A DNA stretch of 64,000 bases, taken from contig UCMT01000005.1 of the NCBI GenBank assembly GCA_900473795.1, positions 248,001 through 312,000 of the forward strand, in the 5' to 3' direction. Position numbers and translations under genes: made by a program. Every line of letters begins with the position of its first letter. The stretch's first letter is position 1. Origin of the DNA: Hyphomicrobiales bacterium (GTDB lineage: Bacteria > Pseudomonadota > Alphaproteobacteria > Rhizobiales > Rhizobiaceae). Positions 54,112 to 63,296 of the stretch are shown in pieces. The notes under the pieces are model-generated. The model ran no database searches. It was not told the DNA's origin and saw only the letters and a program-made list of their open reading frames with translations.

Positions 54112-55086
54112 ATGGAAACCTTGCGCCGCCTGCTCCCCTCCGCGTCCAGCCTGATCGTCTTCGAGGCAGCCGGCCGCCACCAGAATTTCACCCGCGCCGC
54201 CAATGAGCTGGCCATGACGCAGGCTGCAGTCTCCTATGCCATCCGAGGGTTGGAGGAGCAGCTCGGCGTGCCGCTGTTTCACCGGGTCCACCGTGCCGTC
54301 CAGCTAACGGAAGCCGGCGAGAAATTCCATGCGGACGTGTCGCTCGGGCTGTCACGGATTCAGAAGTCGGCCGAAGATATCCGCGCGAAGCGGCGCGAGA
54401 GCAATGTCACGCTCGCCGCCTCCACCGCCTTTGCCTCGATGTGGATGCTGCCGCGCTTGACCAAGCTGCGCGAGGACCTGCCGGAGATCGACCTGCGGAT
54501 CCAGACCAGCGTGCGCGATCTCGATCTGGAAGAGGAGCCGATCCCGCTCGGCGTGCGCGGCGGCGGCGATCCCGCCAACTGGCCGCGCTATCACACCGCC
54601 CTGCTTGCTCCGGAAGTGATCAGCGCCGTGGCGTCGCCCGCGTTCGTCGAGGCTCACGGCATGCCGCAGCATCCCGCCGACCTTTTGAAACACCCGCTGA
54701 TCCATCTGGAGGAGCCGGTCCGACGCGCCTATAGCTGGCAGGAATGGTTTGCCAGCGCAGGAGTGCCTTATCCCACCCAGTCGCGGCGGCTGACGCTCAA
54801 CGACTATGTGCTTGTCATCCAGGCGGTGCTTGCGGGCGAAGGCATCGCACTCGGCTGGAACCATCTGATCGAGCGACAGGTCCGGTCAGGTGCGCTTGTT
54901 CCGGTCGGCAACCATGTGCTGAAGACGGATCTGTCGTTCTATGTGGTCTGGCCGCGTTCGCGCGAACTCAACCATCAGGCCCGACGGGTGCGCGACTGGC
55001 TGCTTGCGGAAGGACACCGGGAAATGCTGACGGCCGAAGGCGACGGGCCTCAGATGGCGAGGGACAGCGCCGGCGCGGTTTCCTGA
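54112..55086 (+). CDS. LysR family regulator (GcvA-like) of the demethylation pair
   Basis: A 324-residue LysR protein: N-terminal winged HTH (SLIVFEAAGRHQNFTRAANELAMTQAAVSYAIRGLEEQLGVPLFHR) and a C-terminal periplasmic-binding-protein-like effector domain (about 95-300) with VTLAASTAFASMWMLPRL and LGVRGGGDPANWP-like segments typical of the GcvA/AmpR branch. It is transcribed away from the MttB-family gene, with an inverted repeat between them. Its 3' end overlaps the convergent GGDEF-EAL gene by 37 bases. The effector is likely a betaine or related methylated amine. Confidence 0.92.
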   Translation: METLRRLLPSASSLIVFEAAGRHQNFTRAANELAMTQAAVSYAIRGLEEQLGVPLFHRVHRAVQLTEAGEKFHADVSLGLSRIQKSAEDIRAKRRESNVTLAASTAFASMWMLPRLTKLREDLPEIDLRIQTSVRDLDLEEEPIPLGVRGGGDPANWPRYHTALLAPEVISAVASPAFVEAHGMPQHPADLLKHPLIHLEEPVRRAYSWQEWFASAGVPYPTQSRRLTLNDYVLVIQAVLAGEGIALGWNHLIERQVRSGALVPVGNHVLKTDLSFYVVWPRSRELNHQARRVRDWLLAEGHREMLTAEGDGPQMARDSAGAVS

Positions 55087-56411
55087 TATTTTTCCGCGAG
55101 ATAACGGAGCGTCGTGACGGCGTCGGCGGGCTTTCCATAGAAATAGCCCTGCCCCATGCCGCAGCCGAGACCCTGCAGTTTCGACGCTTCGGATGAGTTC
55201 TCGATACCCTCGGCAACAACTTCGAGCTCCAGCCCGTCGCACATGGCGATGATCGCCTTGACGATGTGTTCCGACGCGCGATCGGCGACAATGCGTGAGA
55301 CAAAGGCGCGGTCGACCTTGACCTTGTCGAAGGCGAAATCGCGCAGCCGGCCGAGGCTGGACTGGCCGGTGCCGAAATCATCGAGCGAAATGCGCACGCC
55401 GGCGGCCCTGAGTTCCGTGACGATCTTCTGCGCCACGTCGGCATCGGTCATGACCGCGGTTTCGGTGATTTCCAGTTCCAGGCGACGGGGATCAAGGCCG
55501 ACGCGATTGATGATCGCCAGCACGTTGGCACTTGTCGACGGGTCCATCAGCTGTGCCGATGACAGGTTGAACGAGAGGAAGAGCTCCTTCGGCCACTGCA
55601 GCGCCGTCTCGGCTGCCTTGCGCAGCAGCGTTTCCGAGAGGGCATCGATGAAGCCACGTTCCTCGGCGAGCGGCACGAAGACGGCTGGGGAAACATAGCC
55701 GAGATCTGGGTCGCACCAGCGCGCCAAAGCTTCGAAACCGGCCACCGTTTCCGTCTTCAGATTGACGATCGGCTGGAAATGCACATCGACCTCGTCGGCG
55801 ATGATGGCGTTGCGCAGCGCCTGCTCGAGCTGCGTCGCGCGTTTCATCTCCTGAGCGATTTCCTGGGAATAGACGGTGATCTGCCCGCGGCCGCGGCGCT
55901 TCGAGCGATAGAGTGCCGTGTCGGCGCTTTTCAGAAGATCCTCGAATTCCTCGCCGGCGAAGGGATAGACGGCAAAACCGAACGAGGCGGACAGGCGGAC
56001 GTTGCGTTCACCGAGATCGAAGGGAGCCGACAGCACCTCTTTCAGCATGTTGCCGACCTTCTCGGCGGCCTTGCGCTCGAACACCAGCGGCAGCACGAAG
56101 GCGAACTCGTCGCCACCCGCACGAATGACGGTCGCGCCATCGGGAACGCACGCAAGCAGCCGGTTGGCGACCTGGCAGAGAATTTCATCGCCGGCATGCG
56201 GTCCGAAGAGATCGTTGATCGGCTTGAACCCATCGAGATTGGCAAGGCCGATGGTAAAGGGCGCCGGGTCGCTCGCACGGTCGGCGGCGATTTGCCGTAC
56301 CTTGTCGCGCAGCCGATACGCATTGCCAAGACCGGTCAGCGGATCGGTATAGGCCATGGCATGCAGATCATTCTGGCTTATGTGCTGAGACGATGTTTCA
56401 GCAGAATTCAT
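55050..56411 (-). CDS. Soluble GGDEF-EAL bifunctional c-di-GMP enzyme
   Basis: A 453-residue protein with no membrane segment or sensor domain. The GGDEF site is canonical, AGGDEFAF (GGDEF at 99-103), with no RxxD inhibitory site; the EAL domain has F-E-A-L-A-R-W (EAL 227-229), N in FNLSSAQL, E in EITET and DDFGTGQSS, so both activities may be intact. The PAS/receiver protein encoded 193 bases upstream on the same strand could control it. Compared with the 797-residue GGDEF-EAL protein at 6.0-8.4 kb it is shorter and not membrane-bound. Confidence 0.93.
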   Translation of the reverse strand: MNSAETSSQHISQNDLHAMAYTDPLTGLGNAYRLRDKVRQIAADRASDPAPFTIGLANLDGFKPINDLFGPHAGDEILCQVANRLLACVPDGATVIRAGGDEFAFVLPLVFERKAAEKVGNMLKEVLSAPFDLGERNVRLSASFGFAVYPFAGEEFEDLLKSADTALYRSKRRGRGQITVYSQEIAQEMKRATQLEQALRNAIIADEVDVHFQPIVNLKTETVAGFEALARWCDPDLGYVSPAVFVPLAEERGFIDALSETLLRKAAETALQWPKELFLSFNLSSAQLMDPSTSANVLAIINRVGLDPRRLELEITETAVMTDADVAQKIVTELRAAGVRISLDDFGTGQSSLGRLRDFAFDKVKVDRAFVSRIVADRASEHIVKAIIAMCDGLELEVVAEGIENSSEASKLQGLGCGMGQGYFYGKPADAVTTLRYLAEKYQETAPALSLAI

Positions 56412-56604
56412 AACGCATTCCCGGGATTGGCTCTAAGGCATTGTCAGGAATAGACGATGAACAGCGAGGGTTAAGATTTCGAAAGCATCGCCTGACCAGT
56501 TTCCACAGTGCCCTCCCCGATTCTTGGGAGTTGACACGGGCTATTCGGCAAATCTGTCCTGCGCGCCCTCCTTCCCCGGTCATTCATGGCTACTCGAACG
56601 GACT

Positions 56605-58341
56605 TCAGCCTGCCATACGTTCGGGTCTGGCGACGACGAACTTGCGGTAGAGGGCCTCTATCATGTCGGGGCTGATCGGCTTGGTGATGTGATCGTCCAT
56701 GCCTGCCGCCTTGCTCTCGTCGATATCGATGTCGAGGGCCTGGGCCGTCACGGCAATGATCGGCGTCTGGAAGGCGGCCGATTTTTCGGCCGCGCGAATC
56801 GCTCGCGCCGCATCGAAGCCGTTCATGACCGGCATGGAAACGTCCATGAGGACCAGGTTCGGCCGGTATTGCTGCCAGAGCCGCACCGCTTCCTCGCCAT
56901 TGGCCGCGATGCGGTAGGATATGCCCAGCCCTTCGAGGATCTGGGCAAAGACGAACTGATTGATTTCGTTGTCTTCGGCCACCACGACTTCGACGTCGGG
57001 CGCAGGCCTGCCGGCAGGCCCGATATCCGGCACGATGATGTCCCAATCAGCGGGGGCACTGGCCGCACCAGCAACATCGCGGCCCGATCCCTCACCGCAA
57101 AGCGCAAGTACCCTTGCGCGCAACTCGGGTGTTTTCCAATTCTTTTCCAGTTGCAAGGATGGCGATGCCGTCCAGTTGGTGACAATGTCTTGCGCCTCAG
57201 CCATCGCGCCATCGACGATGAGTGCGGCGATCTTGATACCGCGCGCCGCGCAAACGTCCTCGAACGCTGTCAGTTCCGCTCTGGTTCTGACCGCACACGC
57301 GTCGAGGCCCCATCGACGCAACTGCGGCACGAGGTTCTGCTCGAGAATAGCCGACGATGTCACCAGCAGTACCCGGTGCCTGATCGGCGAAACCGGCTCG
57401 ATGATCGCACCGGCTTCGACCAGGTGCTGCATATCGATCGATCGGAAAGGGTCATAACAATTCTGGGCCGGGACGAAGGTGTTATAATCCTTGACGTCCA
57501 GGGGCGACCGGCCGGTCGTGACGCCGTCAAGGTCGTCATAGCCGACGACGAGATCGGTGACGTCGTTCATGCAGGTGACGAGCAGATATTTTCCGGGGCC
57601 ACCGACGCGGAATTTGCGGGTGACAACCCAGAGATCCTCGCCGTCGGCCTGGACGATCTGCTCAGGCTGGCAATGAACCACTCCGGTTTCCAGCGTCGCG
57701 CGGTCCGACCGCTCGAATTTTTCAGCGAGTTCCGGCTCCAGGAGGTCCCACACAGAACGCCCGAGGATGCCCTCGGGCGCCATGCCATGGATGGCGCAGA
57801 ATGCCTTGTTGACGGCGACATAGTTCAGGTTGCGGTCTTTCACGCAGATCGGATTGGGCAGGCCATCGAGGATGCCCTCGGTCAATTCGATCCGTTCAAG
57901 ATCGAGCTGCATCTGCTCTTCGCGCTTTTTCTGTTCCGAAACATCGGTGATGGAGACGATGCCGAGACCGTTGGAGAGCCGCCGCTTGCGCAGGCTGATC
58001 CAGCGGTGGCGACCGATGCGCTCCACGACTTCGAAGCGCTCGCGCCAATGGTGGGAAAGATGCTCGGAAATCCATTCGTCGCGATTGGAATGCCTGCGGC
58101 TCGTTTCCGGCGCGGTGCCGCTGCGGACGCCGGAATCGAAGATGGCGCCGAGAAGATCCCTGAGCCGCGTTCCAGTTTCCAGGAATTGCGCCGGGATGGG
58201 GTAGAACTGGAGAATGGGCCGGCTTGCAAAAACGATCTCATCATTCTTGTCGCAGACAAGAATAGCCAGGCCGAGCGCGTCAGACGTCGCCTCGAGCACC
58301 GATTTCTGGATGTTCGCGCCGAAAGACGCTACATCGATCAT
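56605..58341 (-). CDS. PAS-PAS-receiver protein without a kinase domain
   Basis: The start ATG 58339-58341 (MIDVASFGANIQ) follows GAGGG; the frame reaches 58458 but the extension is not coding-like. The 578-residue protein has two PAS domains (about 15-135 and 150-270), a degenerate receiver-like segment (about 310-375, RHRVLLVTSSAILEQNLVPQLRRWG) without the phospho-Asp, and an intact C-terminal receiver (about 450-570) with AEDNEINQ, D500 in LVLMDVSMP and K in HITKPI. No HisKA or HATPase region is present between them, unlike hybrid kinases that share this order. It could be a phosphate sink or sensor for the adjacent GGDEF-EAL enzyme. Confidence 0.86.
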   Translation of the reverse strand: MIDVASFGANIQKSVLEATSDALGLAILVCDKNDEIVFASRPILQFYPIPAQFLETGTRLRDLLGAIFDSGVRSGTAPETSRRHSNRDEWISEHLSHHWRERFEVVERIGRHRWISLRKRRLSNGLGIVSITDVSEQKKREEQMQLDLERIELTEGILDGLPNPICVKDRNLNYVAVNKAFCAIHGMAPEGILGRSVWDLLEPELAEKFERSDRATLETGVVHCQPEQIVQADGEDLWVVTRKFRVGGPGKYLLVTCMNDVTDLVVGYDDLDGVTTGRSPLDVKDYNTFVPAQNCYDPFRSIDMQHLVEAGAIIEPVSPIRHRVLLVTSSAILEQNLVPQLRRWGLDACAVRTRAELTAFEDVCAARGIKIAALIVDGAMAEAQDIVTNWTASPSLQLEKNWKTPELRARVLALCGEGSGRDVAGAASAPADWDIIVPDIGPAGRPAPDVEVVVAEDNEINQFVFAQILEGLGISYRIAANGEEAVRLWQQYRPNLVLMDVSMPVMNGFDAARAIRAAEKSAAFQTPIIAVTAQALDIDIDESKAAGMDDHITKPISPDMIEALYRKFVVARPERMAG

Positions 58342-58621
58342 TGCATAGCCCTCATATACCTTGGCGGCTTCTTTTACCGGGACATGCTGACGGACGTGCC
58401 TCTTTCGGCCGTATTTGGGATGAAAGCCTCGGGCGGTCAGCTGCGCCACAAGCACCAAATGACAAAACCCGTGCTCATTCAGGTTCTCGGCGAAAGTCGC
58501 AGCTTTGTATTAAGGCCTGATTAAACGCATATGACTTTATCGGGCATGCCTGCCCCGATACATCGGGGGATAGAATGCGCAACGCACTTTTCAGGCGGTC
58601 CCGAATCCCGGACAATAGGCC

Positions 58622-60421
58622 ATGCCCATCAAACAACTCTCCGAGACCCTCATCAACCAGATCGCTGCCGGCGAGGTCATCGAACGGCCGGCGAGCGCTG
58701 CCAAGGAACTGATCGAGAATGCGCTCGATGCTGGCGCGACGCGCATCGAGATCGCCACCGCAGGCGGCGGCAAGACGCTGCTTCGGATCGTCGACAATGG
58801 CTGCGGCATGGGACCGGACGATCTCGAACTCGCGGTGCGCCGTCATTGCACCTCCAAGCTCGATGACAATCTTCTCGACATCCGCACACTCGGTTTCCGC
58901 GGCGAGGCCCTGCCCTCGATCGGCTCCGTCGCGCGATTGACGATTGCCAGCCGCCCGGCCGGCGCAAGCCATGGCGCCGAGATCGGCGTGATCGGCGGCA
59001 AGCTGCAGCCGGTGAAGCCCGCCGCCGTCAACCAGGGGACCGTGGTCGAGGTCCGCGACCTGTTCTTCGCCACGCCGGCGCGACTGAACTTCATGAAGAC
59101 GGAGCGAGCCGAGGCTTCGGCGATCTCCGACGTCGTGCGGCGCATGGCGATTGCCTTTCCGGGCGTCCGCTTCGTGCTGTCCGGCTCGGACCGGGCGACG
59201 CTGGAATTTCCATCCACCGGCGACGACCGGCTTGCCCGCATCGCCCAGGTCCTTGGCCGTGATTTCCGCGACAATGCCATCGAAATCGATGCGGAACGCG
59301 AAGGCGCGCGGCTGACCGGCTTTGCCGGCGTACCGACCTTCAACCGCGGCAACTCGCTGCAGCAATATGCTTTCGTCAACGGCCGGCCGGTGCAGGACAA
59401 GCTGATCTGGTCGGCGCTGCGCGCCGCGTATGCCGAGACCATACCGCAAGGCCGCTACCCGGTGGCGGTGCTGTCGCTGACAGTCGATCCGGATGTGGTG
59501 GACGTGAATGTGCATCCGGCAAAATCCGATGTCCGCTTCCGCGACCCGGGCCTCATTCGCGGCCTGATCATCGGCGCGATCCGGCAGGCGCTGGCTGCGG
59601 GCGGCGACCGGGCCTCGACAACCGGCGCCAGCGGCTTGATGCAGGCGTTCCGGCCGGAACCGCAGCGGCCCAATGGCGGCTGGAGCGCTGCCGCCTCGCC
59701 CTACCGGCCGATGGATTTTGGCGCGGCACAGCGCGGCTTCGGCGAGGCGCCGCAGGCCGCTTTCGCCGAAATGTCGGCCCCTTCGGCCCGAGCGCCGATG
59801 CCGGAATCCGACGCGATGACCGTTTCGCAACCCGAGAAGTCTCATCCACTCGGTGCGGCCCGGGCGCAACTGCACGAGAACTATATCGTCGCCCAGACCG
59901 ACGATGGCCTCGTCATCGTCGATCAGCATGCGGCGCACGAGCGGCTGGTCTTCGAGGAATTGCGCAAGGGGCTGAATTCCAGGCCGATCCCGGCGCAGGC
60001 GCTGCTCATTCCGGAAATCGTCGATCTGCCGGAAGACGATTGCGACCGGCTGGTGAGCCATGCCGCCGAATTTTCACGGCTGGGACTCGGCATCGAGCGT
60101 TTCGGTCCGGGCGCCATCGCTATCCGTGAAACACCGTCGATGCTCGGCGAAATGGATGCCGTCGGACTGGTGCGGCAACTGGCCGACGAGCTTGCCGAAT
60201 GGGACACCGCCAACGGGCTTGCCAGCCGGCTCGACTATCTGGCGGCGACCATGGCCTGCCACGGTTCCGTGCGCTCCGGCCGGCGGCTCAGGCCAGAAGA
60301 GATGAATGCGTTGCTCCGGCAGATGGAGGCAACACCCGGCTCGGGCCAGTGCAACCACGGCCGGCCGACCTATATCGAGCTGAAGCTTTCCGACATCGAG
60401 CGGCTGTTCGGACGCAGTTGA
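58622..60421 (+). CDS. mutL: DNA mismatch repair protein MutL
   Basis: A 599-residue MutL. The N-terminal GHKL ATPase has E32 ([10 protein letters not shown]), DNGCGM and [13 protein letters not shown] proline/alanine-rich linker (about 320-400) follows. The C-terminal dimerisation domain carries the endonuclease motif DQHA-x2-E-x4-E (from D434, [13 protein letters not shown]), as in bacteria that lack MutH. This enzyme nicks the unmethylated or damaged strand after MutS binding. The gene starts 280 bases past the divergent PAS/receiver gene and 167 bases before DUF2093. Confidence 0.96.
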   Translation: MPIKQLSETLINQIAAGEVIERPASAAKELIENALDAGATRIEIATAGGGKTLLRIVDNGCGMGPDDLELAVRRHCTSKLDDNLLDIRTLGFRGEALPSIGSVARLTIASRPAGASHGAEIGVIGGKLQPVKPAAVNQGTVVEVRDLFFATPARLNFMKTERAEASAISDVVRRMAIAFPGVRFVLSGSDRATLEFPSTGDDRLARIAQVLGRDFRDNAIEIDAEREGARLTGFAGVPTFNRGNSLQQYAFVNGRPVQDKLIWSALRAAYAETIPQGRYPVAVLSLTVDPDVVDVNVHPAKSDVRFRDPGLIRGLIIGAIRQALAAGGDRASTTGASGLMQAFRPEPQRPNGGWSAAASPYRPMDFGAAQRGFGEAPQAAFAEMSAPSARAPMPESDAMTVSQPEKSHPLGAARAQLHENYIVAQTDDGLVIVDQHAAHERLVFEELRKGLNSRPIPAQALLIPEIVDLPEDDCDRLVSHAAEFSRLGLGIERFGPGAIAIRETPSMLGEMDAVGLVRQLADELAEWDTANGLASRLDYLAATMACHGSVRSGRRLRPEEMNALLRQMEATPGSGQCNHGRPTYIELKLSDIERLFGRS

Positions 60422-60588
60422 CGATGCAACATGGCAATAGCGCTGGAACTTTGGCGTTTTGCGCGCTAGAGCATGAATACAACAGATGATGCTTGGATAC
60501 GCAGTTGCCCAGGGCCTTTGCATTCCGGAAGGGTGCGGGCCGGAATGCGCTGTGACAGCGGACGACGAAGATGCGAGGTCGAAGGACA

Positions 60589-60813
60589 ATGAACCGGTTT
60601 GAAGGCAACGGGAACAGGGAAGCCAAGATCCGCTATCTCGACGGCGACTTCCAGATCGTGTTGCCCGGATCGTATGTTACCTGCGCGGTGACAGGCGCCG
60701 CCATTCCCGTCGACGAACTGCGCTATTGGAGCGTCGCACGGCAGGAGCCCTATGCCGATGCGGAGGCGTCGTACCAGGCCGACAAACGCGCCGGAATTCT
60801 GCCGAACCAGTAA
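60589..60813 (+). CDS. DUF2093 protein
   Basis: ATG 60589 (MNRFEGNGNREAKIRYLDG), 74 residues, is preceded by GAAGGACA. The pattern EAKIRYLDGDFQIVLPGSYVTCAVTGAAIPVDELRYWSVARQEPYAD matches DUF2093, a short alphaproteobacterial family of unknown function. In many rhizobia it lies between lpxK and mutL; here it is convergent with lpxK, 16 bases apart. A single cysteine (in VTCAVTG) and a YWSV motif suggest a small binding fold. Confidence 0.88.
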   Translation: MNRFEGNGNREAKIRYLDGDFQIVLPGSYVTCAVTGAAIPVDELRYWSVARQEPYADAEASYQADKRAGILPNQ

Positions 60814-60829
60814 TGGTAAGGCGCTGTCG

Positions 60830-61867
60830 TTATTTCTTGTCCTTGCGCAGGCTGCGTGCCCGCGCGGCCTTTAGCGCTGCATCAATGATCTTGCGCGGCG
60901 AGCCAGGGTCGTCGAAGCGGACTTCGACATCGATCACCCGGCTCTTTTCCATCAGCTCCGCGGCCCGGCCAAAGCCTCGCTCCAACCGCACCATATCCTT
61001 GGCCGTCGTCACCAGCTGGTAGCCTTTGGCTGCAGCGTGATCGAGCAGATCGGCGATTTCGTCCTCGGAAAAATGGTGGTGATCGGGAAAGCTGCGGCTT
61101 TCGGCAAGGACCGCCCCGGTCTCGCGCACCGTGCGGAAGAATTTTTCCGGATCGGCAATGCCCGCCCAGGCGAGAACCGGCGTCTCTTTCAGGCCGCCAT
61201 CGTCGAGATGCGTGACATTGGCTTCGTAAATCTGCTTGCCGGCGCGGGCTGCGCGGCGGATCAGCGCGTCAGCGCGCTCACCATTGCCAATTTTCAGAAG
61301 CGCCGAGGCGTGGCGTATCTGTTGGCCCAGAGGCGCCCGGACAGGTCCGGAGGGGATCAGGAAACCGTTGCCGATCCCTCTTCGGCTGTCGATCACCAGC
61401 AGCGAAAAATCGAAAGTCAGCCGAGCGCTCTGAAAACCATCGTCCATGATGATGAGATCAGCCCCTTCGGCGACCAATCGGCGTGCGCCCTCGACGCGCC
61501 TGCGGCAGACCACGGCAAGGCCCTCGCGGGCCAGAAGCAACGGCTCGTCGCCGACATCGCGGGCGCGGTGGTGTGCGAGATCGACCACCGTCGTCACGTC
61601 GAGTGAACCGCCATAGCCGCGGCTTAGAAATCCCGGCTTCAGGCCACGCTGGCGGGCTGCCCGGGCAAGCGCGATCGCGGTCGGCGTCTTGCCTGCCCCG
61701 CCGACGGTGAAATTGCCGACGCAGATGATGGGAACCGTGACGGAGGCACGCCGCGCATGGTCCATGCGCCAACCGGAAATGCGGCCGTAAATCCAGGAGA
61801 AGGGCCAGAGGCCACGGGCGCGCCAATCCGCCTTGGTCCACCAGAACGGCGGTGCTTCAGAAACCAT
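60830..61867 (-). CDS. lpxK: Tetraacyldisaccharide 4'-kinase
   Basis: LpxK phosphorylates the lipid A precursor at the 4' position at the inner membrane. The start is ATG 61865-61867 ([10 protein letters not shown]), 345 residues; an upstream frame to 62029 is not coding-like. Motifs: an N-terminal amphipathic region [22 protein letters not shown], Walker A in [15 protein letters not shown] (about 50-64), [18 protein letters not shown] and DDGFQ. Neither waaA nor another lipid A gene is present upstream: the next gene is a flagellin on the other strand. All catalytic motifs are intact. Confidence 0.94.
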   Translation of the reverse strand: MVSEAPPFWWTKADWRARGLWPFSWIYGRISGWRMDHARRASVTVPIICVGNFTVGGAGKTPTAIALARAARQRGLKPGFLSRGYGGSLDVTTVVDLAHHRARDVGDEPLLLAREGLAVVCRRRVEGARRLVAEGADLIIMDDGFQSARLTFDFSLLVIDSRRGIGNGFLIPSGPVRAPLGQQIRHASALLKIGNGERADALIRRAARAGKQIYEANVTHLDDGGLKETPVLAWAGIADPEKFFRTVRETGAVLAESRSFPDHHHFSEDEIADLLDHAAAKGYQLVTTAKDMVRLERGFGRAAELMEKSRVIDVEVRFDDPGSPRKIIDAALKAARARSLRKDKK

Positions 61868-62178
61868 CAGTCCTTCCAGGCCTCCCCACGCCCGGCGCTT
61901 CTCGCCATTTGCCGCGCGGTAAAATTTTCTCCCATTGCCGAAACAAATTCTTCCCGCGGGAAAACGCTTTGGCTGGCGACACAAAACGGCAGATTGCAGG
62001 GAATTGCAAGCCATTGGCATAGCCGCCATAGCAAATGGACAAGCCTCGCGACCCGTCGAAGCGCGCGGCCGGCACCGCCGAAAGTGAACGCGATATACCG
62101 GGTATTAACCAGACTGCGGCACTGATGGTTAACCACATTGGTACCTCCGTTTTCCAGTTTTTCGTAGCGGATTTTGAA

Positions 62179-63276
62179 ATGACGACTGTAAGCTTCAACT
62201 CGGCCGCCACCGCCGCTCTGGCAGTATTGCGCCATAACGACAGCACCCACGACAAACTCCAGAACATCGTGACGACCGGCATGCGGATATCGGAAGCGGC
62301 AGACAATGCCGCCTACTGGTCGATCGCCACCGACATGCGCAACACCAACAAGGCGACGAGCACCGTCATCGATGCGCTCGAGCTTGGCGCGGCACTCGTT
62401 GACGTGTCCTACCAGGCAATGGAAGACCTGATCGACATCACGTCCGAGATCAAGACCAAGATCGTGACGATGAAGGAGCCGGGTATCGATCGCTACAAGA
62501 TCAGCGCGGAAATCTACGAACTGGAGAAGCAGTTCCTCTCCACCACGGAATCGGCCTCCTTCAACGGCCGCAACCTTCTGGCTCCCGGCAAGTTCAACTA
62601 TGCGGAAGAGACCTACACCGACGCCAACGGCAAGACGCTGAACTATATAGAGATGGGTCCGCCGGATGCCAATCTCGTCTTCGGCGGCATCGTCGCGAGC
62701 TACACGAAAGGCCATGTCGGCATCATCAACATCCATGGCGACAGCAACCTCAACGTCTTCGGCCCGGCCAGCTACAAGAATGCCGATGGCTCCATCTCCG
62801 CCGTAGATGGTCTCGTCGATACCCCTGCGGCCGACGGCATGACGGGCGGCGTGACGCATGAGGACCCCGCCAAGACCATGGCATGGCTGCCGGCCTTCAA
62901 CGGAAGCACCCAGATCGCCTTTGCCAGCGGTGCGCAGACCGACGATATGTTCAGCGCCTCGCATATGGGCGAAGTGCCCGACGAACTCGTCGAATACGCG
63001 ACGGATTTGCTTCTGACCCGCTACGACGATATCCACGCGACGCTGACCGACCGGGCCGCGACGCTCGGCTCGCTCAGCATGCGCATCGACATGCAGACCG
63101 ATTACAACCGGACGCTTTCGGCAACGATTGCCAAGGGCGTCGGCCGCCTTGTGGATGCGGATATGAGCGACGCCCCCACCAAGCTGAAGGCCATCCAGTC
63201 GCAGGTCCAGCTCGCCGTCCAGGCGCTCAACATCGCCAACAACGCGCCGTCGCTGCTGATGCAGTTGTTCCAATAA
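62179..63276 (+). CDS. Divergent flagellin, isolated from flagellar genes
   Basis: ATG 62179 (MTTVSFNSAATAALAVLRHND) is the flagellin-like start; the frame reaches back to 62035 but that part is unrelated to flagellin. The 365-residue product has the D0/D1 N-terminus (RISEAADNAAYWSIATDMRNTNKA, about 35-60) and C-terminus (GRLVDADMSDAPTKLKAIQSQVQLAVQALNIANNAPSLLMQLFQ), with a variable centre. Several usually constant residues differ (for example TTGMRISEA in place of the common STGLRVASA). No flagellar or chemotaxis gene is nearby, apart from the chemoreceptor 50 kb away. It may be an accessory flagellin or a paralogue with another job. Confidence 0.88.
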   Translation: MTTVSFNSAATAALAVLRHNDSTHDKLQNIVTTGMRISEAADNAAYWSIATDMRNTNKATSTVIDALELGAALVDVSYQAMEDLIDITSEIKTKIVTMKEPGIDRYKISAEIYELEKQFLSTTESASFNGRNLLAPGKFNYAEETYTDANGKTLNYIEMGPPDANLVFGGIVASYTKGHVGIINIHGDSNLNVFGPASYKNADGSISAVDGLVDTPAADGMTGGVTHEDPAKTMAWLPAFNGSTQIAFASGAQTDDMFSASHMGEVPDELVEYATDLLLTRYDDIHATLTDRAATLGSLSMRIDMQTDYNRTLSATIAKGVGRLVDADMSDAPTKLKAIQSQVQLAVQALNIANNAPSLLMQLFQ

Positions 63277-63296
63277 GCGTGCTGGTCAGCTGGGCG

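Noticed and set aside
62035-62178. 48-residue N-terminal extension of the flagellin
   Set aside because: Flagellins begin directly with the D0 helix; the extension has no similarity and lies in the intergenic region divergent from lpxK.
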